Source: Pyronema omphalodes
Taxonomy: Eukaryota > Ascomycota > Pezizomycetes > Pezizales > Pyronemataceae
Direction of reading: 5' to 3'
Length of the DNA: 64,000 nucleotides
NCBI GenBank assembly: GCA_024516155.1
Contig: JAJJXM010000042.1
Location: 517,378-581,377, forward strand
Positions 44,055 through 56,732 of the stretch are shown in pieces. Position 1 is the first letter of the stretch, and each line of letters opens with the position of its first letter. The notes under the pieces are model-generated. The model had not been told where the DNA came from, ran no database searches, and saw nothing but the letters and a program-made list of their open reading frames with translations. Both the position numbers and the translations under genes were made by a program.

Positions 44055-45093
44055 GTCGGAGCTTGTTGGACACTCCCGTCCAAGCTCGTCGGAGTTTGTG
44101 GAAGCTCGAAGGGTTGTCGGAGTTGGTAGTCGTGGACGTGCTGTGATGTGTTGACGGTGGTTGAAACTAGACGGAGAAAGGGGAAGGGGCGAGGGTTTCA
44201 GTTGAGCGACCGGAGGATGGCTGGCTGTTGGGGGAAAACAACTGTCAAGCGAAGAGGAATGATTGCAAATGACGAGAAATGTCGCAATTATGCATCTATC
44301 CACTTGTGTATATGTAAGCAGCAGGGCGGATGAAAGATGTCGCAATTATGCATTTGTCTCGTTTGTTGCGTATGTAAGCAGGATGGAATCTGCCGAGAGA
44401 TGTTGCATTTGTGCGTCTGGATGGTTTGTATGGCTCGGAGCGTGCGAGGGAAGTGTTATTTCTCGAGAAGTGGGACATGGAGGATGAAAGATGGAATGTA
44501 ATTATGTAATTTATGCAAATTATGCAAATTATCAAATTATGCAAATTATGGCCATTTCTTCGATTCCTCCCCGCATCGCCGTCCGTTTGCATAAGTCAAA
44601 ATGCATAAAATATTCAGTACAAATAGTTTTCATCGCCGCTCATTCCCCGCTGCTCAACCTTGAGCTTCTCGTGATCTCCTCGCTTGTCCCCCTCCCTCCC
44701 CCCCTCCCCCCCCCCCCTCCCCCCCCTCCTCCCCGCACAGACTGCTCTGCTCCCCCACACAAACAAGCTCCCGCTCAACCCCAGTCATTTCTCTCTGCCG
44801 CTAAACAAGCCGCCGCCTAAATGCGGCTCTGCCAAAAGTGCTTAACCAGGATCTACGTGAAATCTCGTTAGCGCCATCTGCTACCCTGCCCCTCAGCCGT
44901 GCTTACTAACAATGAGCTTGCACTTCGCCCAACCTCACTCCTTGACCCCCTATCGCGCAAACGACCTTCAACACGTCAATACCCCCTTCTATTGCCGACG
45001 ATAAGCATTCAAACCGTCGACAACACGCTGCTACATGTTCGGCCGGCTCGTGAATTGATCAGGAGTTCTCGTGTTGTGTCCACAGCCAACATC
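44055..45093. other. Divergent promoter region (cystinosin / NTO1)
   Basis: The two starts are 1.04 kb apart on opposite strands, so regulatory sites for both should be here. Visible: two ~60-bp repeats of GTCGCAATTATGCATCT...GTATGTAAGCAG (44280 and 44339), AATTATGCAA repeats (44506-44548) and a C-rich run (44690-44732). The NTO1 frame is open upstream to 44899 without an ATG. Confidence 0.5.
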
Positions 45094-48000
45094 ATGGCTT
45101 CAACCTCACCAAAGGCGACGCGGACCCAAGCCCAAACTCCTGTGCGTGGAAGAGGACGAGGTAGACCTAGATTATATGCCCGGGGGACCAGCTCAGCGGC
45201 AAGAAGAAAGATTTCGTCCTCTGCAGTCACGAAAAATGTCGAAACAACCCCCTCCGGCAGTCGAAGACGGCCCGTCTATCAGAATGGGTATAGACCCGGC
45301 GGCGCGGGTGGCGGTGGGAGGTACATTCATCCCGTCACGGGCGAAGATATCCCAGCATACATCTATAAAGAGATAATAAAGTCTGGAGACAAGGTCTTTA
45401 CCGGAAGTCCTTCTAGACGTGCACCACCACTTCCACTACCCAATATGCCTCCACCAGGCTCCGATGGCTACAAACCGCGTGAAGAGAGGCCATTTAAAGA
45501 TTTCCATCCTGGATTTGATCTTGAGCAGACATTGGTCGTGTTTACTTCACAACAAGTCGACGGCGAGATCTTTGCAACCACAGTGCCTGAGAAACAAGTT
45601 CGACTATTGGACGCCAAAGAGGAGGAGGATACACGAAAAGAAAATGCAGCTTTACAACCAGAAGAATCACAGTCCGGAACTTCGATTCATGACGGCCCAG
45701 GACAACCCACCACAGGCTACATTTCCTCACCCGGCAAGCAGCCCGATACCGCCTCGCCAGTCTCCACCAATGGAGCTCCCCTCGCTGCTGCCGGTGATGC
45801 CATGATGACCGGCGTAAACGGTACCGAGATTTCAAGCTATACCTTCCCTCCCGGCAGTGTTAACAGCAGTGTCAACGGCTCCCTCCTCGATCCCGCTCTC
45901 GCCGCTTTGACGCCTCCTCCACTCCTACAAGTCGATCCTATGATGGTCGCCATTGACCCCGCTCTCGTCGATCCAGCTCCCCCGCCTGCTCAAACACAGA
46001 CTCCCGCAGCCACACCTACCGATGGCCCTCTCAAGCAAGAGCAGATGGATCTCGATCCTACACCTCCGCCGGCGCAAGCTACGTTAGAGTCTGGAACTCC
46101 ATCAAAAAGAGGGCATAGTGATGTACCAACTCTCGCATCACTGCGAGCCCATCGTGTGACAGCCGGAAAGCCACCACCTCGTTCGCTACCACCCCCGTCA
46201 CAAGCTAGGAGACGCCCACAGCCGAACCAGTACACTGTTCAACACCAGGAGAAGCTGAACCTGCATGTTCCGTCCTTCCGCAAGATCCAGCCCTTTAGTA
46301 CCTCTGAGGCACGGTATGGCGGTGGTAGTACTAACAAGCGTGCTCGAGGTCGTCCACCATCTGGTTCAACAACAGCATCCTCATCTCAGCCGTGTAAATT
46401 GTCACCAAAGATGATCGCAATTGGATATCAATCCACCTCAAAATTCCAGTGTCCAGAAACTCTCATCCGGGATAAGTTGGATATCACAATTGACGAAGAG
46501 CTTGGAGCTGCGGAACAGGATCTCGTGGAATATGATATGGATGAACAAGATGATAAATGGTTGACTACATATAACTCGCATCGAGCGCGGGGGGAATCTG
46601 GAGGTGGCAAGGATGTTGCCATTTCCCGGGAACTTTTTGAGTTTGCCATGACTAAAATCGAGAAAGAGTGGATTAATTTGGAAAGGAAAATGCCAAAGAT
46701 ACAAGCGAAACCTCACGGTCCGGGCACTAGTTATAGGAGAAGGATATCAAGAGGAGAGGGAGAGGATGAGGATGATGGATCCGAAGACTCCAAATGTGCC
46801 ATTTGTGATGATGGGGAATGTGAAAATGCTAATGCGATTGTGTTTTGTGATGGTTGTAATTTGGCAGTGCATCAGGAGTGTTATGGTGTTCCATATATCC
46901 CAGAGGGGCAGTGGTTTTGTAGGAAGTGTCAACAAATTCCGCAACAGACTGCGGTATGTTTTATTCCAACTGCCTTCTGGGGAGAACTTTCGCTGATGGT
47001 TTTCTACAGCATTGTGTGTTCTGTCCAAATACGGACGGAGCGTTCAAACAAACCTCGACAAATAAATGGGCACATCTATTATGTGCCCTATGGATACCGG
47101 AAGTTAGGCTCGCAAACCCCGCATTTCAGGAACCTGTGGAAGGCGTCGAGCACGTTCCGAAGACACGATGGAAACTGGTAATTTCTTCCTTCCTTACCAA
47201 TAATTTTCGAGTGGGCGGACGGGGGAGTCGTTAATGTTGTTGGCTTCTATCTACACAGCAACTAACAATCCCTAGACATGCTACATCTGCCGGCAAAAAA
47301 TGGGCGCCTGCATCCAATGCAGCAACCGCAGTTGTTTTACAGCCTTTCACGTGACTTGTGGTCGGCGAGCGCGCCTTCATATGAAAATGAAGAGCCCCAA
47401 CACATCGGGCTTACTACAGGATAGTAACCTAAAAGCCTTATGTCATCGCCATGTTCCAGCAGATTGGAGGGAGGAAAACGATGTTGATGCTGCCTTTGAG
47501 GATGCCCAGGAATTTTACCAGACACTATTTTCGGATACTAATGGCAACGAGAATCCAGGCTGGGATACTAATAATACCACTGGAGAAAATGGGGAGCAGG
47601 AGGCAGCTGGAACGTCGGGTGATATGGCGGATGACGATACCACCACCGCGCCTAAGAGACGCGGAGATTCAGCAAAGCGAAAAACGGTAACTGCGACCCC
47701 AGCTGAGCAGCAGCCTCAGAAACCAGTGTGGAAGCTCCCCTCAGGCGCCCCGGTAATTCCCGCAGTTCTCTATGAGACTATAGTTGCTTCCCTATCCCGT
47801 TTTGGACTCCCCTCCATCAGAGATTTTGCGGCGGAAGTATGTAAATATTGGACACTGAAACGTGAAGCACGACGAGGTGCATCCCTTGTTCGAAGGCTAC
47901 AAGTACAAACGGATTCCAACAGCTTTACTTCTCTGGAAGTAGTGAGGAAGAATTATGGTGCTCTAGGCAAGACTCAGGGAGGACTCAAATTGGAGCATAG

Positions 48001-50527
48001 GAAGGATTATGCAGACAAGTTGGAGAGGGATTTGGTCGGGTTGGTGGGTATTATTGGGATGGTTAGGAGTAAGGAGGATAAGAAGGTGAATGATATGATG
48101 GTTGAAGCGGAATGGCTGGAGAGGATGTATTTCCCGGAGTGTAAGCTGATGCGGGAGATTCTCGCTGAAGCAGAAAAGTATGTTCTCTCCCATAGGTTGG
48201 CCGATGGACTATCGGCCAACTTATATTCCCTACTAATATTCGTTGTCACACGAAGATGCTAATGAGAGTCCAGCCTTGATACACACCACGTCTTCTCACC
48301 AGGCTTTCTCCTAATCCGCGACCGTCTTCAAAATCGGCTTTACCCAAGCATCTCCTCTTTCACTTTGGACCTCAGTTCCGTTCTACAATCAGACCCCTAT
48401 GAACCCCGGCTCGACTTTAATATACAAATTAAGCAATACCAGCCGCCTAAAGTCCCTGCAAACCACAACTTCCCTAACAACCTGAACCCCACTAATGTAG
48501 GGCAGAAAATTTGGGGCGGGTTAAAGAAAGCTATGAAAGTGGCGAAAGAAAAGGAGAAGGGATTGTGGTCTGACATGGAGTTGCGAACCAAGGAGGGCAA
48601 TGATATTTTGGCAAAGCTAACTAATAGCATACCCTCGGTTGAGGGAATGGATGTCGATGCTATGGATGTCGATGCACCTGCAGCGGAGAGTACGGATTCA
48701 GCATCCATGACAAAGCCGGCGGATTCTCCCTCGCTGCAGCTGGTCAAGGAGGCCTCCCCCCTCAGCACCGCCGGCACCACCACTGCCACGACTGCCACTA
48801 AGCCTGTTGTCCCGCCATCAGGAGGAACAATCCTCGGTACTGTCACCAGTCAGCTTGCCAAAGACCTTCTCGGCTCAAGCGATAGGCCGTTAGCAAGTAT
48901 TACTGATTATCTGCCTACCGCTTTAGCAGCGGCAGGGGATGATGTTGAAATAGCCGAGACAGCGTCTCCATCAGCCGCAGCTCCGGCTTCTATTAAACCC
49001 ACTGATCTTGTAGAGTTAAATACGGCGACCCAATCGGCATATATTTACACCACCCCCCTCCCAGATGTCGAACACCACGACGATGACGAGGGACATGATG
49101 ACGACCAAGATGCGCCTTACGAAGACGAAGACATGGAGGATGCACCCGGGGAGGTTGATGAAGACTTTCTGCCTGAAAGCTTACCGCCGTTGGAGGATGA
49201 AATACCTGAGCCAAGAGCAGAGGAGTATGATGATCTACACGATGAGGATGCGGAGGGCGAGGTTGACGATGAGTGTGAGGATGCATATACTCCCGCGACT
49301 TTTACTCCCGCTGCAGTAACGCCGGCTGCTGTTACACCCGCTGCTCCTGCAGCCTCCGTGCCGGTGACTAAGACTACGGCACCATCAGCCTCAGCTTCTG
49401 CCGCTACCTTGTCGATGACTACAGCACCACCATCGTCTACGCCATTAACCTCGGGCTTCGGACCGGCTGATACATTTATCGAGCCCTACACACATGATGA
49501 TGACAACTTTGTGCATGGCGAAGAATTCCCAGAGCAACCCCTGTATCCTGCCACAACAGCCGCTGACATAGCCGGCGCACACCAAGGGCATCACGGACAC
49601 CAAGGACAGATACCTAGCCATATATATTCCGACATTGATGACCATGAGTTGAGTGATCATGACTTGTTGGGAGGATATCGACCTGAGGATCTGCCTTCGC
49701 CCCTTGGTATGGGTGCTGGTATGACGCCTATGATGTCATCTGGTGGGGGCTCACAGTTTGGTTCTGCTTCTGGAGGTGCTTTCAATTCGACGGCGGGGAA
49801 TATGGGTATGGGAATGGGAATGGGACCAGAGCATCAGATGCTACCGATTATTCCAATGCCTATGCAACACCAGCACCAACATCAGATTGCGGTAGGAATG
49901 CAAGGAATGCCTCACCACCATCATTCGCCAATGGGGGGGTTACATCACCCTGTAATGCCGTCTCATCACCTTCACCATCAATCACCAGGTCTCCTAGCAA
50001 TGCCTACGCATATCCTACCATCTCAACACCTAGCGCTAGACCCCCTTTTAGACCCGGCACTAGCTGGACATTCCCCGCACTCTGCCCCACCGACACTGGG
50101 TTCTAATAGCCATGGAAGAAATTCACCAGCATTGGGTATGGGAGTATTCCAACATCATTCTGGTAGTAATTCTGCTAGGGGATCTAATCATGGTTCTCCG
50201 GCACCGTTTTCGAATCCCTTTGTCAATGCCTCGTCATCTACAGCTTCCACCGTTTCTGGAGGAGCTAAGGTAGGAGCTGGTGCAAAGTCAGGTACTCCCC
50301 AGAGAGAAGCAATGGCAGAACTACAAGACTTGCCACCTAATGGCCGCGCTTTACCTCCGTCTTCTGGTAGCCAACCACCACCGACTAGCGCAGAGGCCCA
50401 GGAAGACCAAGATCGTCAGAGTCCTAAGAAACAGGTGTTTCGTAGGGATAGTAATGGACGCTTTGGGAAGACTGGGGAAACGGGAAGAGGGAGGAAGGGA
50501 AGTGGTGGTGGGAGGAGAAGGAGTTAG
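45094..50527 (+). CDS. NTO1: NTO1/BRPF-like PHD-finger protein of a histone acetyltransferase complex
   Basis: Exons 45094..46953, 47010..47177, 47276..48177, 48274..50527 (1727 aa). The order is a basic N-terminus (GRGRGRPR), an EPL1-like region before the finger, a PHD finger ([21 protein letters not shown] ... HQECYGV ... CRKCQ, ~570-615), then an extended [54 protein letters not shown]. This PHD-zinc knuckle-PHD module binds histone H3 and is typical of Nto1 in NuA3 and of BRPF proteins. Splices 1 and 2 are fixed by the finger. For exon 4 I chose the acceptor TCCAG at 48273; the later CACCAG gives a quick stop. The last ~650 residues are acidic, then His/Met/Gln-rich; no bromodomain or PWWP is seen. 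Confidence 0.85.
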
Positions 50528-51564
50528 GTGCTTCTTTCTGCGGGGGGCACTGGGGAGGGGGGGACAGTGCAGGATGGAATGATTAGTAACGAGGAGATAC
50601 AACGAATCGAGGAAATGGAAAGGATTAAAGAAATGATGAAATCGGATGATGTGGAGAAAGAAAGAGGCGCACCACCAAAGTTGGGAGGCGTTGCAGATAT
50701 GGGGGTTGAAGGAAATGGATTGGCATGGAGATGGGGGTATAGTTGGTGAATTGGGGAATTGGAGAATATAATTACCACCACTACCACCACTACCAAATGG
50801 AAAATAATGATAATACGATGAAACTTGGAAATTAGGAACATTAGGAATAGGAATAGGAATAGGAATATTAGGGTTACGTATCACATAGGTTCTGGGCGAG
50901 ACTTACGGAGTGTATTTTTATAGTTGCTTTTTCTCTTTCTCTTTTTTTCTGTCGTTTTTTCGTTTTTTCGTTTTCTTTTTCTTTTCGTTTTTTTCGCTTT
51001 TCGTCTTCCTTTTTTTTCTTACTATTGCTTTGTCTTTTTTTTCTTTGTCTTTTGGGATTGATTCTTTTTTTCTTTCTTTGACTTTTTTGTTTTTTTATGG
51101 GGTGTTTGGTTTTTCTGGTTTTCTGGCGATTTATTTTTTTGTGCTTTTTTTTGTCTTTTTTTGCGTTGATTTGGATTGGATTGGATTTGGTATTTGGAAT
51201 TTGGATTCGCGGGTTGGGGCTTGTTATTGTTATTGTTATTGTTATTCTTGGCTTGGCTTGGCTTGGCTTGGCTGTTGTTTTAGTTTGTGTGGTTTGTGTG
51301 GGGTTTGTTTGTGTGTGTGTTGTGGATTTTCATGGGGATAGAGGATTGGGTGGTGGTAGGGGATAGTAGGGAAATTACAAACGTGAATTACAAACGTGAA
51401 TATTATTTCATGGTGTACTTGATATGGATTGCGTAGCGGTTGTTTTTTTTTTTGGGATTGTGAGGTTATTGTGATTATGATTTTATTATTCAACACACGT
51501 ACATAAGTACATTCACAGACTCTTCATCTTTGTATCACAAGATTCCTTTGTCTATATATCTATC
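50528..51564. other. Intergenic, low complexity
   Basis: No gene. A T-rich tract (50925-51175), GTTATT and GGCTT repeats (51224-51275), and a GTGTGTTTGTG patch. From about 51260 it is the parent or copy of 56490 onward. Confidence 0.45.
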
Positions 51565-51630
51565 TATCCATCCATCCATCCATCCATCCATCCATCCATC
51601 CATCCATCCATCCATCCATCCATCCATCCA
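51565..51630. repeat. CCAT microsatellite
   Basis: About 16 units of CCAT after a short TATC run. Confidence 0.9.
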
Positions 51631-51958
51631 TCTAGTCACATGGACAACAGTATTAAAATCATAATCATAATCCTAATCATATCACTCTACCCTTCAACCT
51701 TTACCCTCCATCTATCCCCTCCCCTCCCCCCTCATCCCATTACCCATCATGGCAGCAGCAGAGTACAATATTAACCCCAACTACAATCCGTGTCTTGAAA
51801 GTTTATCCTAGATATCTGATACCATAATTCTCGCCGTCGCCTTCGTAGTTTGAATCCGCTGAATCCGCTGAATCCCCCGCATCCAACATAACTGGTACAT
51901 TGCATTGTAGATAGCCTCAGGGGCTGGATAAATTATCTTGCTTGCTTGATTGCTTCTA

Positions 51959-52068
51959 TGAGGATATGAGGATATGAGGATATGAGGATATGAGGATATG
52001 AGGATATGAGGATATGAGGATATGAGGATATGAGGATATGAGGATATGAGGACATGAGGATATGAGGA
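51959..52068. repeat. GATATGAG minisatellite
   Basis: About 13-14 copies of an 8-bp unit with one substitution. The corresponding site near 57400 has no expansion. Confidence 0.85.
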
Positions 52069-52373
52069 TACGGGGTATTAAAAAGCGAAAACGGAGAATA
52101 AGGAAATTGATATGATAAAATTGATATGCATGCTTGGAATGGAAGTGGAATGGAAGTGGAATCGGAACCTGGATGGTTGATGTTGATGTTGAGGGGATTT
52201 ATGGTTGGGATTGATTCAGATCCGTCTCTTGCGATTGTTGGGGGAAATTAAAAGTTGATGCGGCTGATAGGGATGATAGGGATGATGAGTATCCAAGCTT
52301 CCGGGGGGGAGGGGTGGAGGGGTTCTGTTATTGAAGAAATAGTCGCTGCTTATATAGAGCTCTGCTGGATATT

Positions 52374-52780
52374 GGGATGGGATGGGATGGGATGGGATGG
52401 GATGGGATGCGGAATATATGATATGGGTAATCGTCGCTAATCACTAATCACGGATCTGAGATGTGGCGGAAGATAGATATACATATAGATATTGAGGTGT
52501 TATGCTTCTTGGTGTTATTGGTGTCTGGATATATCTATGGGGATTTGTGGATTTGTGACAGTATATATGCTGGTCACTGGTGGAGGTATGGATGTTGATT
52601 ATGCTGGAATGGTGGAATGAGGATACTGTGGTTTTGTTACATATATTGCTAGGATTCATCGGTGTTTTTGTTGACTTGTTAAGAGGATTGTTGATGGTGG
52701 CGTTAGTGATATTGGGGATGGGATTGGGGATGGGGATGGGGATGGGGATGGGGATGGGGATGGGGATGGGGATTTTTCTA
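52374..52780. repeat. GGGAT and GGGGAT microsatellites
   Basis: GGGAT repeats (52374-52408) and, after 300 bp of T/G-rich DNA, GGGGAT repeats (52722-52772). Confidence 0.8.
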
Positions 52781-54089
52781 TCTTGACACATGAAGCTGCT
52801 GCGAAAAATGTTGAATTATTACCTCTTACCTCTTATTTCTGTAAGATCCGGAAAGCTCGGATATAGCGGCGGAATCTGTAGCCAGTACTTACTACTCACT
52901 GGGCATGCTGTGGAATTGGCGTAAAGATACTGGTTAGATAAATTGAAATGATTGAATATTGAAGCTGCCAACGGATTGTTGGATTATATTACTTGGAATT
53001 GGGGCTACGAAGGGGTATGGATTATTGGTTCGAGTTTTGGCTTGAGGTATGGGGATTGTGGAGGGTTTGGGGATTGGAATATTGGGATATTGGGATTTCT
53101 GAAGTTCTGAATGTTTTCGTCTTTGTTTTTTTTTTCGCGACTTTTTTCGAGAACTGTTTTGAATTAATTTTCCTTGAGCGCCTATGTAGGTTCTTACAAA
53201 CAAGGAATACAGTACGTTACTGCAATACCTGATCATTTCATACAAAAGCCAGATCTCGAGATCGATAGAGAAACAATACGCATAATAGCAGTCCCAGTCT
53301 ATCATGATATGAGTATTTTTTTATCGTAAGACGGCGGTCCATGTTCCGGGTAAAACTCATGGCATTAGGATTATCACTCATACTGTTATGAAATCTACAT
53401 GCAGTCGAAAATGAGTTTAGACTCGGAGTCTCGGACATGACTTTTTGTCATGTGAAACACCTCTATCCATTCTATCATTGTATGTATTTTCAATCCCCGA
53501 TACGGTACACGTAACATGGACCCTTTTGTTCCTTGGTCCGTAGAAAATACTCTTGATAGGTTTCTGTAGTATCCGTTATTCTGCTACAATGATGCGTCAG
53601 ATATATTATATTGATTATGAGTCACAGAAGGTATACTGTTCCCTCTATTTTCATGATCCGAGTTTATTACCGCTGCTGTAGCCTGTAGCCTGTAACGGTA
53701 ATAGAATACCGAATACAGAATACAGCAAACAGCAAACAACAAAACAGAAAACAGAAAACAGCAAATAGAAAACAGAAAACAGGAAGTGTATTTTTGGGAT
53801 CTGTTAATGGCATTGTTTCAGAGATTATGGGTATAGAAGGGTATATCCCCCGATGACTGCTGATTATCGGAGGTTTCATTATTCAGCCTAACGAAGTGCT
53901 GCTGGATTGTTTCCAGGTCCTCGATTGAAGAGAATGCTATGGAGATGGCTTGTGTCATAACTTCACTCGGAAAAGATATTGATAAAGGAATAATCATCAT
54001 TCAGATCTGTTGTTGCTTGTTGTCCGGGGACTTCTTTTAAGAATGAATGTTTTAAAAGAGATAAATGAATTGGCTTATGAAAAGTAATG
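52781..54089. other. Intergenic
   Basis: No gene supported. A CAGAAAACAG/CAGCAAACAG repeat patch at 53710-53782. Confidence 0.4.
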
Positions 54090-54650
54090 GCAGCCGGTAC
54101 GATTGGCGTAACGACAGACTTGGGCAGGTCTTCTGTGAAAGAAGGAAAGAAAGAAGAAATTGAATAAAAAAAGATACAAAAAAACAGTTTAGGATGAAAT
54201 GCAGAGTAAAATAGAATAAGGAACCGGAAGAAAAGGGGCGGGATGAAGATACTAGAATAATAAAACGAGGATTTTGCCAAAATGATGGAATGCGTTACGA
54301 TCACCATAGTAATAGACTTGAGCAGTTGTTCCATGAAAGACGGAAAGAAAAAAGAAATCAAACAGAAAAAGACATTCAACAAGAGCTCATAATAAAATGC
54401 AGAATAAAAACAGAAGGAAAACCCAGAATGAAAACAGCGGAATGAAGATACCAAAATATTAAAACGAGTGTTTTGCCAAAATGACAGAATCCGTTACAGT
54501 CAACGTAACAACAATGTTCAACAGCTCTTCCATAAAGGAGAGAAATGAACAACAAAATCAGATAAAAAGACACAAAATCAAATCTCAGCAATAAAAAACC
54601 AAAATTAAAACAGCAAAATCAAAATACTAAAACAGCGCAACCAAGCAATA
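54090..54650 (-). repeat. Degenerate ~200-bp tandem repeat
   Basis: Three units starting near 54095, 54297 and 54495, each with ACxxxTTGxxCAGxTCTTCCATxAAxGA, then AAATGCAGAxTAAAA, then GATACTAxAAxAxTAAAAC. Minus-strand frames across it are Phe-rich and probably by-products of the repeat. Confidence 0.65.
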
Positions 54651-54724
54651 AAACATACTCAATCAAAAATTTGTTTGTTCATCAGCTACAACTAATACAT
54701 AACACTCCCTCTTCCACGTTTATT

Positions 54725-54949
54725 CTAGCTCTTTTCATCGGCGACAGGCTCCCATGTAGTTGTATACAGGGGGCCTTCAACAATTCCCACAAGACAGCTC
54801 CCGCTCCACCATCGTTTTCTTAGATGGTGTCCTGTTTTCTCGCCATTTCCTTCCTCCTATTCTCGGCTTAGTCTTGGATCATCCGTAACTAGATGCTTCT
54901 TGTAGAAGACTCTCTCTTTCTTCCATGCAGCACAAGTAATTGCTGTCTT
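54725..54949 (-). pseudogene. Diverged family B relic, minus strand
   Basis: Reading 54949 to 54725: KTAITCAAWKKERVFYKK, then a stop (TAG), then NGEKTGHHLRKRWWS, GPLYTTTWEP, ADEKS and stop. These line up in order with KTVTWASSKEVRLFYKK, NTEETGKSQKNRWWS and PPLYTTKWE of the long family B proteins. The key Trp of KTVTW has become Cys (TGG to TGT) and an internal stop separates the two halves. Confidence 0.75.
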
Positions 54950-55304
54950 GGATCATTTGCATAGGCTGAGGATATTGTTCATTTCCTCGTATACTCTTTG
55001 TGATGGAAAGGTTGGTCTGCTGGATATGAGGTTTTCGGGTCTATGTGCTAGAAGTAGAGGAGTATGGGTGGAGAATATTGGAAATGTGCTGGTGAAGTGT
55101 TAGGTTTGGATTTACTACAAACTGTTGTTTGTATATTCCGTGATATCTGACTCTTTATTCACTCATTCACTACATTCTCCATCGATTCTTTCTCTACATC
55201 TTGTACACGCATTCAAAAATCTTTTACTCAGTAGACAAACCTTCTGGTCATAGAGGTTATGCTGGTAAAGATACACCATCCTTAGGCTGCGTGAATGATT
55301 CTGG

Positions 55305-55526
55305 ATAGCAGTCACTTGGGCTCCGCGGAAAGAGGTGGGAGCTTTCTACAAAAATCATCCGGTGGCGGAGAATTCAAAACTAAGCGGAAGGTAGGTAGAA
55401 AGAAATGGTGCGGAGATGGGACAGCATCCGAGAAAAGGATGGTACAGTGTGAGCCATCTTGTGATGATTGTAGAATGCCCGCTCTATACAACTGCGTGGG
55501 AGCCTATCACCGATGACAAAAGCTAG
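55305..55526 (+). pseudogene. Diverged family B relic, plus strand
   Basis: IAVTWAPRKEVGAFYKNHPV (from 55305) matches VTWASSKEVRLFYKKRPV; stop after KLSGR. RKKWCGDG follows in another frame, and LYTTAWEPITDDKS-stop (to 55526) matches the last part of the minus-strand relic (LYTTTWEPVADEKS). At least one frameshift and one stop. The two relics are head to head, 355 bp apart. Confidence 0.75.
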
Positions 55527-55650
55527 AATGAAATATGGAAGAGGAAGTAGATGTCGTGTATTAGTTGTATCTAATGGACTGACTTAGTTTTTATTCATTA
55601 TGTTTTTATTGGTTGTTTGAAATGTTTTGGTATTTGGATTTTCCTATCTT

Positions 55651-56377
55651 CAGACCTCCCAACGTTGTATAGCCAGTTTACCGGGTAAAATCGTAAACCA
55701 GGTAAACTGAATTGACAATTTACAGTTAGTTGGTGTAGTTGTGGTGTCCCCGATACACAGTTGGTTCAGTTTTGAGGGGTCCATAGAGCCAGGTAACTGC
55801 AGTGCACTGATTAAATGGACTTGGTAAATACAATCCAGTTTAACCGCATTCGGAACCAGTTCATGCAGGAATAAATAATATATTCAACCTCGTGCCTGCC
55901 AGCATCTCAACCCACCTTAATCCACCAGTTTCTGGTAGCCAGGTTTCCCATCAATTCCTACGATGACTGCTGAATCTGAGCTGCTGTTTTCCGAATGAAA
56001 GCGGATGATTATATCGGACCACCACTGAATGCAGGCAGATACTCTGGAGGTCATTGATTAGCTCAAGAGCTTCAATCGTAGGCGTCAGATGTGATTTCTA
56101 GCGATATAATTAGGACAGAATTGTGTTATGTATGCACTGAATAATATTTATTGCCCCCTCATGAACCAGTTTCTCTGGACAAACCAGTTTTCGCAGTTTT
56201 AAACAGTTCACCGGGTGTGCCAAGCCTTGCATTCAGTTAACTGGTGTTCGCAGTTGAACCAGTTTATAATACTGACAGTAAACTGAACTGAGTCGCCGTA
56301 CAGTTCTCATAGTCCAACAGTCCGTACAGTCTGTTTTGGCCGTCATTTTAAACTGGTCTGTACGACTGGGAGGTCTG
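55651..56377 (+). mobile_element. hAT relic H3
   Basis: Ends CAGACCTCCCAACG... and ...GACTGGGAGGTCTG form an inverted repeat with the CAG...CTG ends typical of hAT. It is H2 in opposite orientation. The plus strand keeps a decayed hATC string (TMTAESELLFS, later MQADTLEVI) with stops. The 8 bp outside each end do not match, so no target duplication is visible. Confidence 0.75.
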
Positions 56378-56579
56378 ATTCTGATAAATGACTATTATTA
56401 CTTGACATCCGGCACATGAAATCTGTACCTTGGGTAAGCTGAAGGTTAATGCTGACTACCGTACAGCGTATGGCTTTTAGTGTGTGTGTGTGGGGGGGGG
56501 GGGGGGGGGGGTTTGTTTGTGTAGGGTTTGTGGATTTCCACGGGGGATAGATGATTGGGTGGTGGGATGTGGGGGGGAT

Positions 56580-56732
56580 GGGGGAGATAGGGGAGATAGG
56601 GGGATAGTAGGGATAGTAGGGATAGCAGGGATAGTAGGGATAGTAGGGATAGTAGGGATAGTAGGGATAGTAGGGATAGTAGGGATAGTAGGGATAGTAG
56701 GGATAGTAGGGATAGTAGGGATAGTAGGGATA
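56580..56732. repeat. GATAGTAGG minisatellite
   Basis: About 15 copies of a 9-bp unit (one GATAGCAGG variant); the matching site at 51355 has one or two. Confidence 0.85.

Noticed and set aside
51959..52068. Regular repeats that might suggest a CRISPR array
   Set aside because: 8-bp units with no spacers, in a eukaryotic context; a minisatellite.
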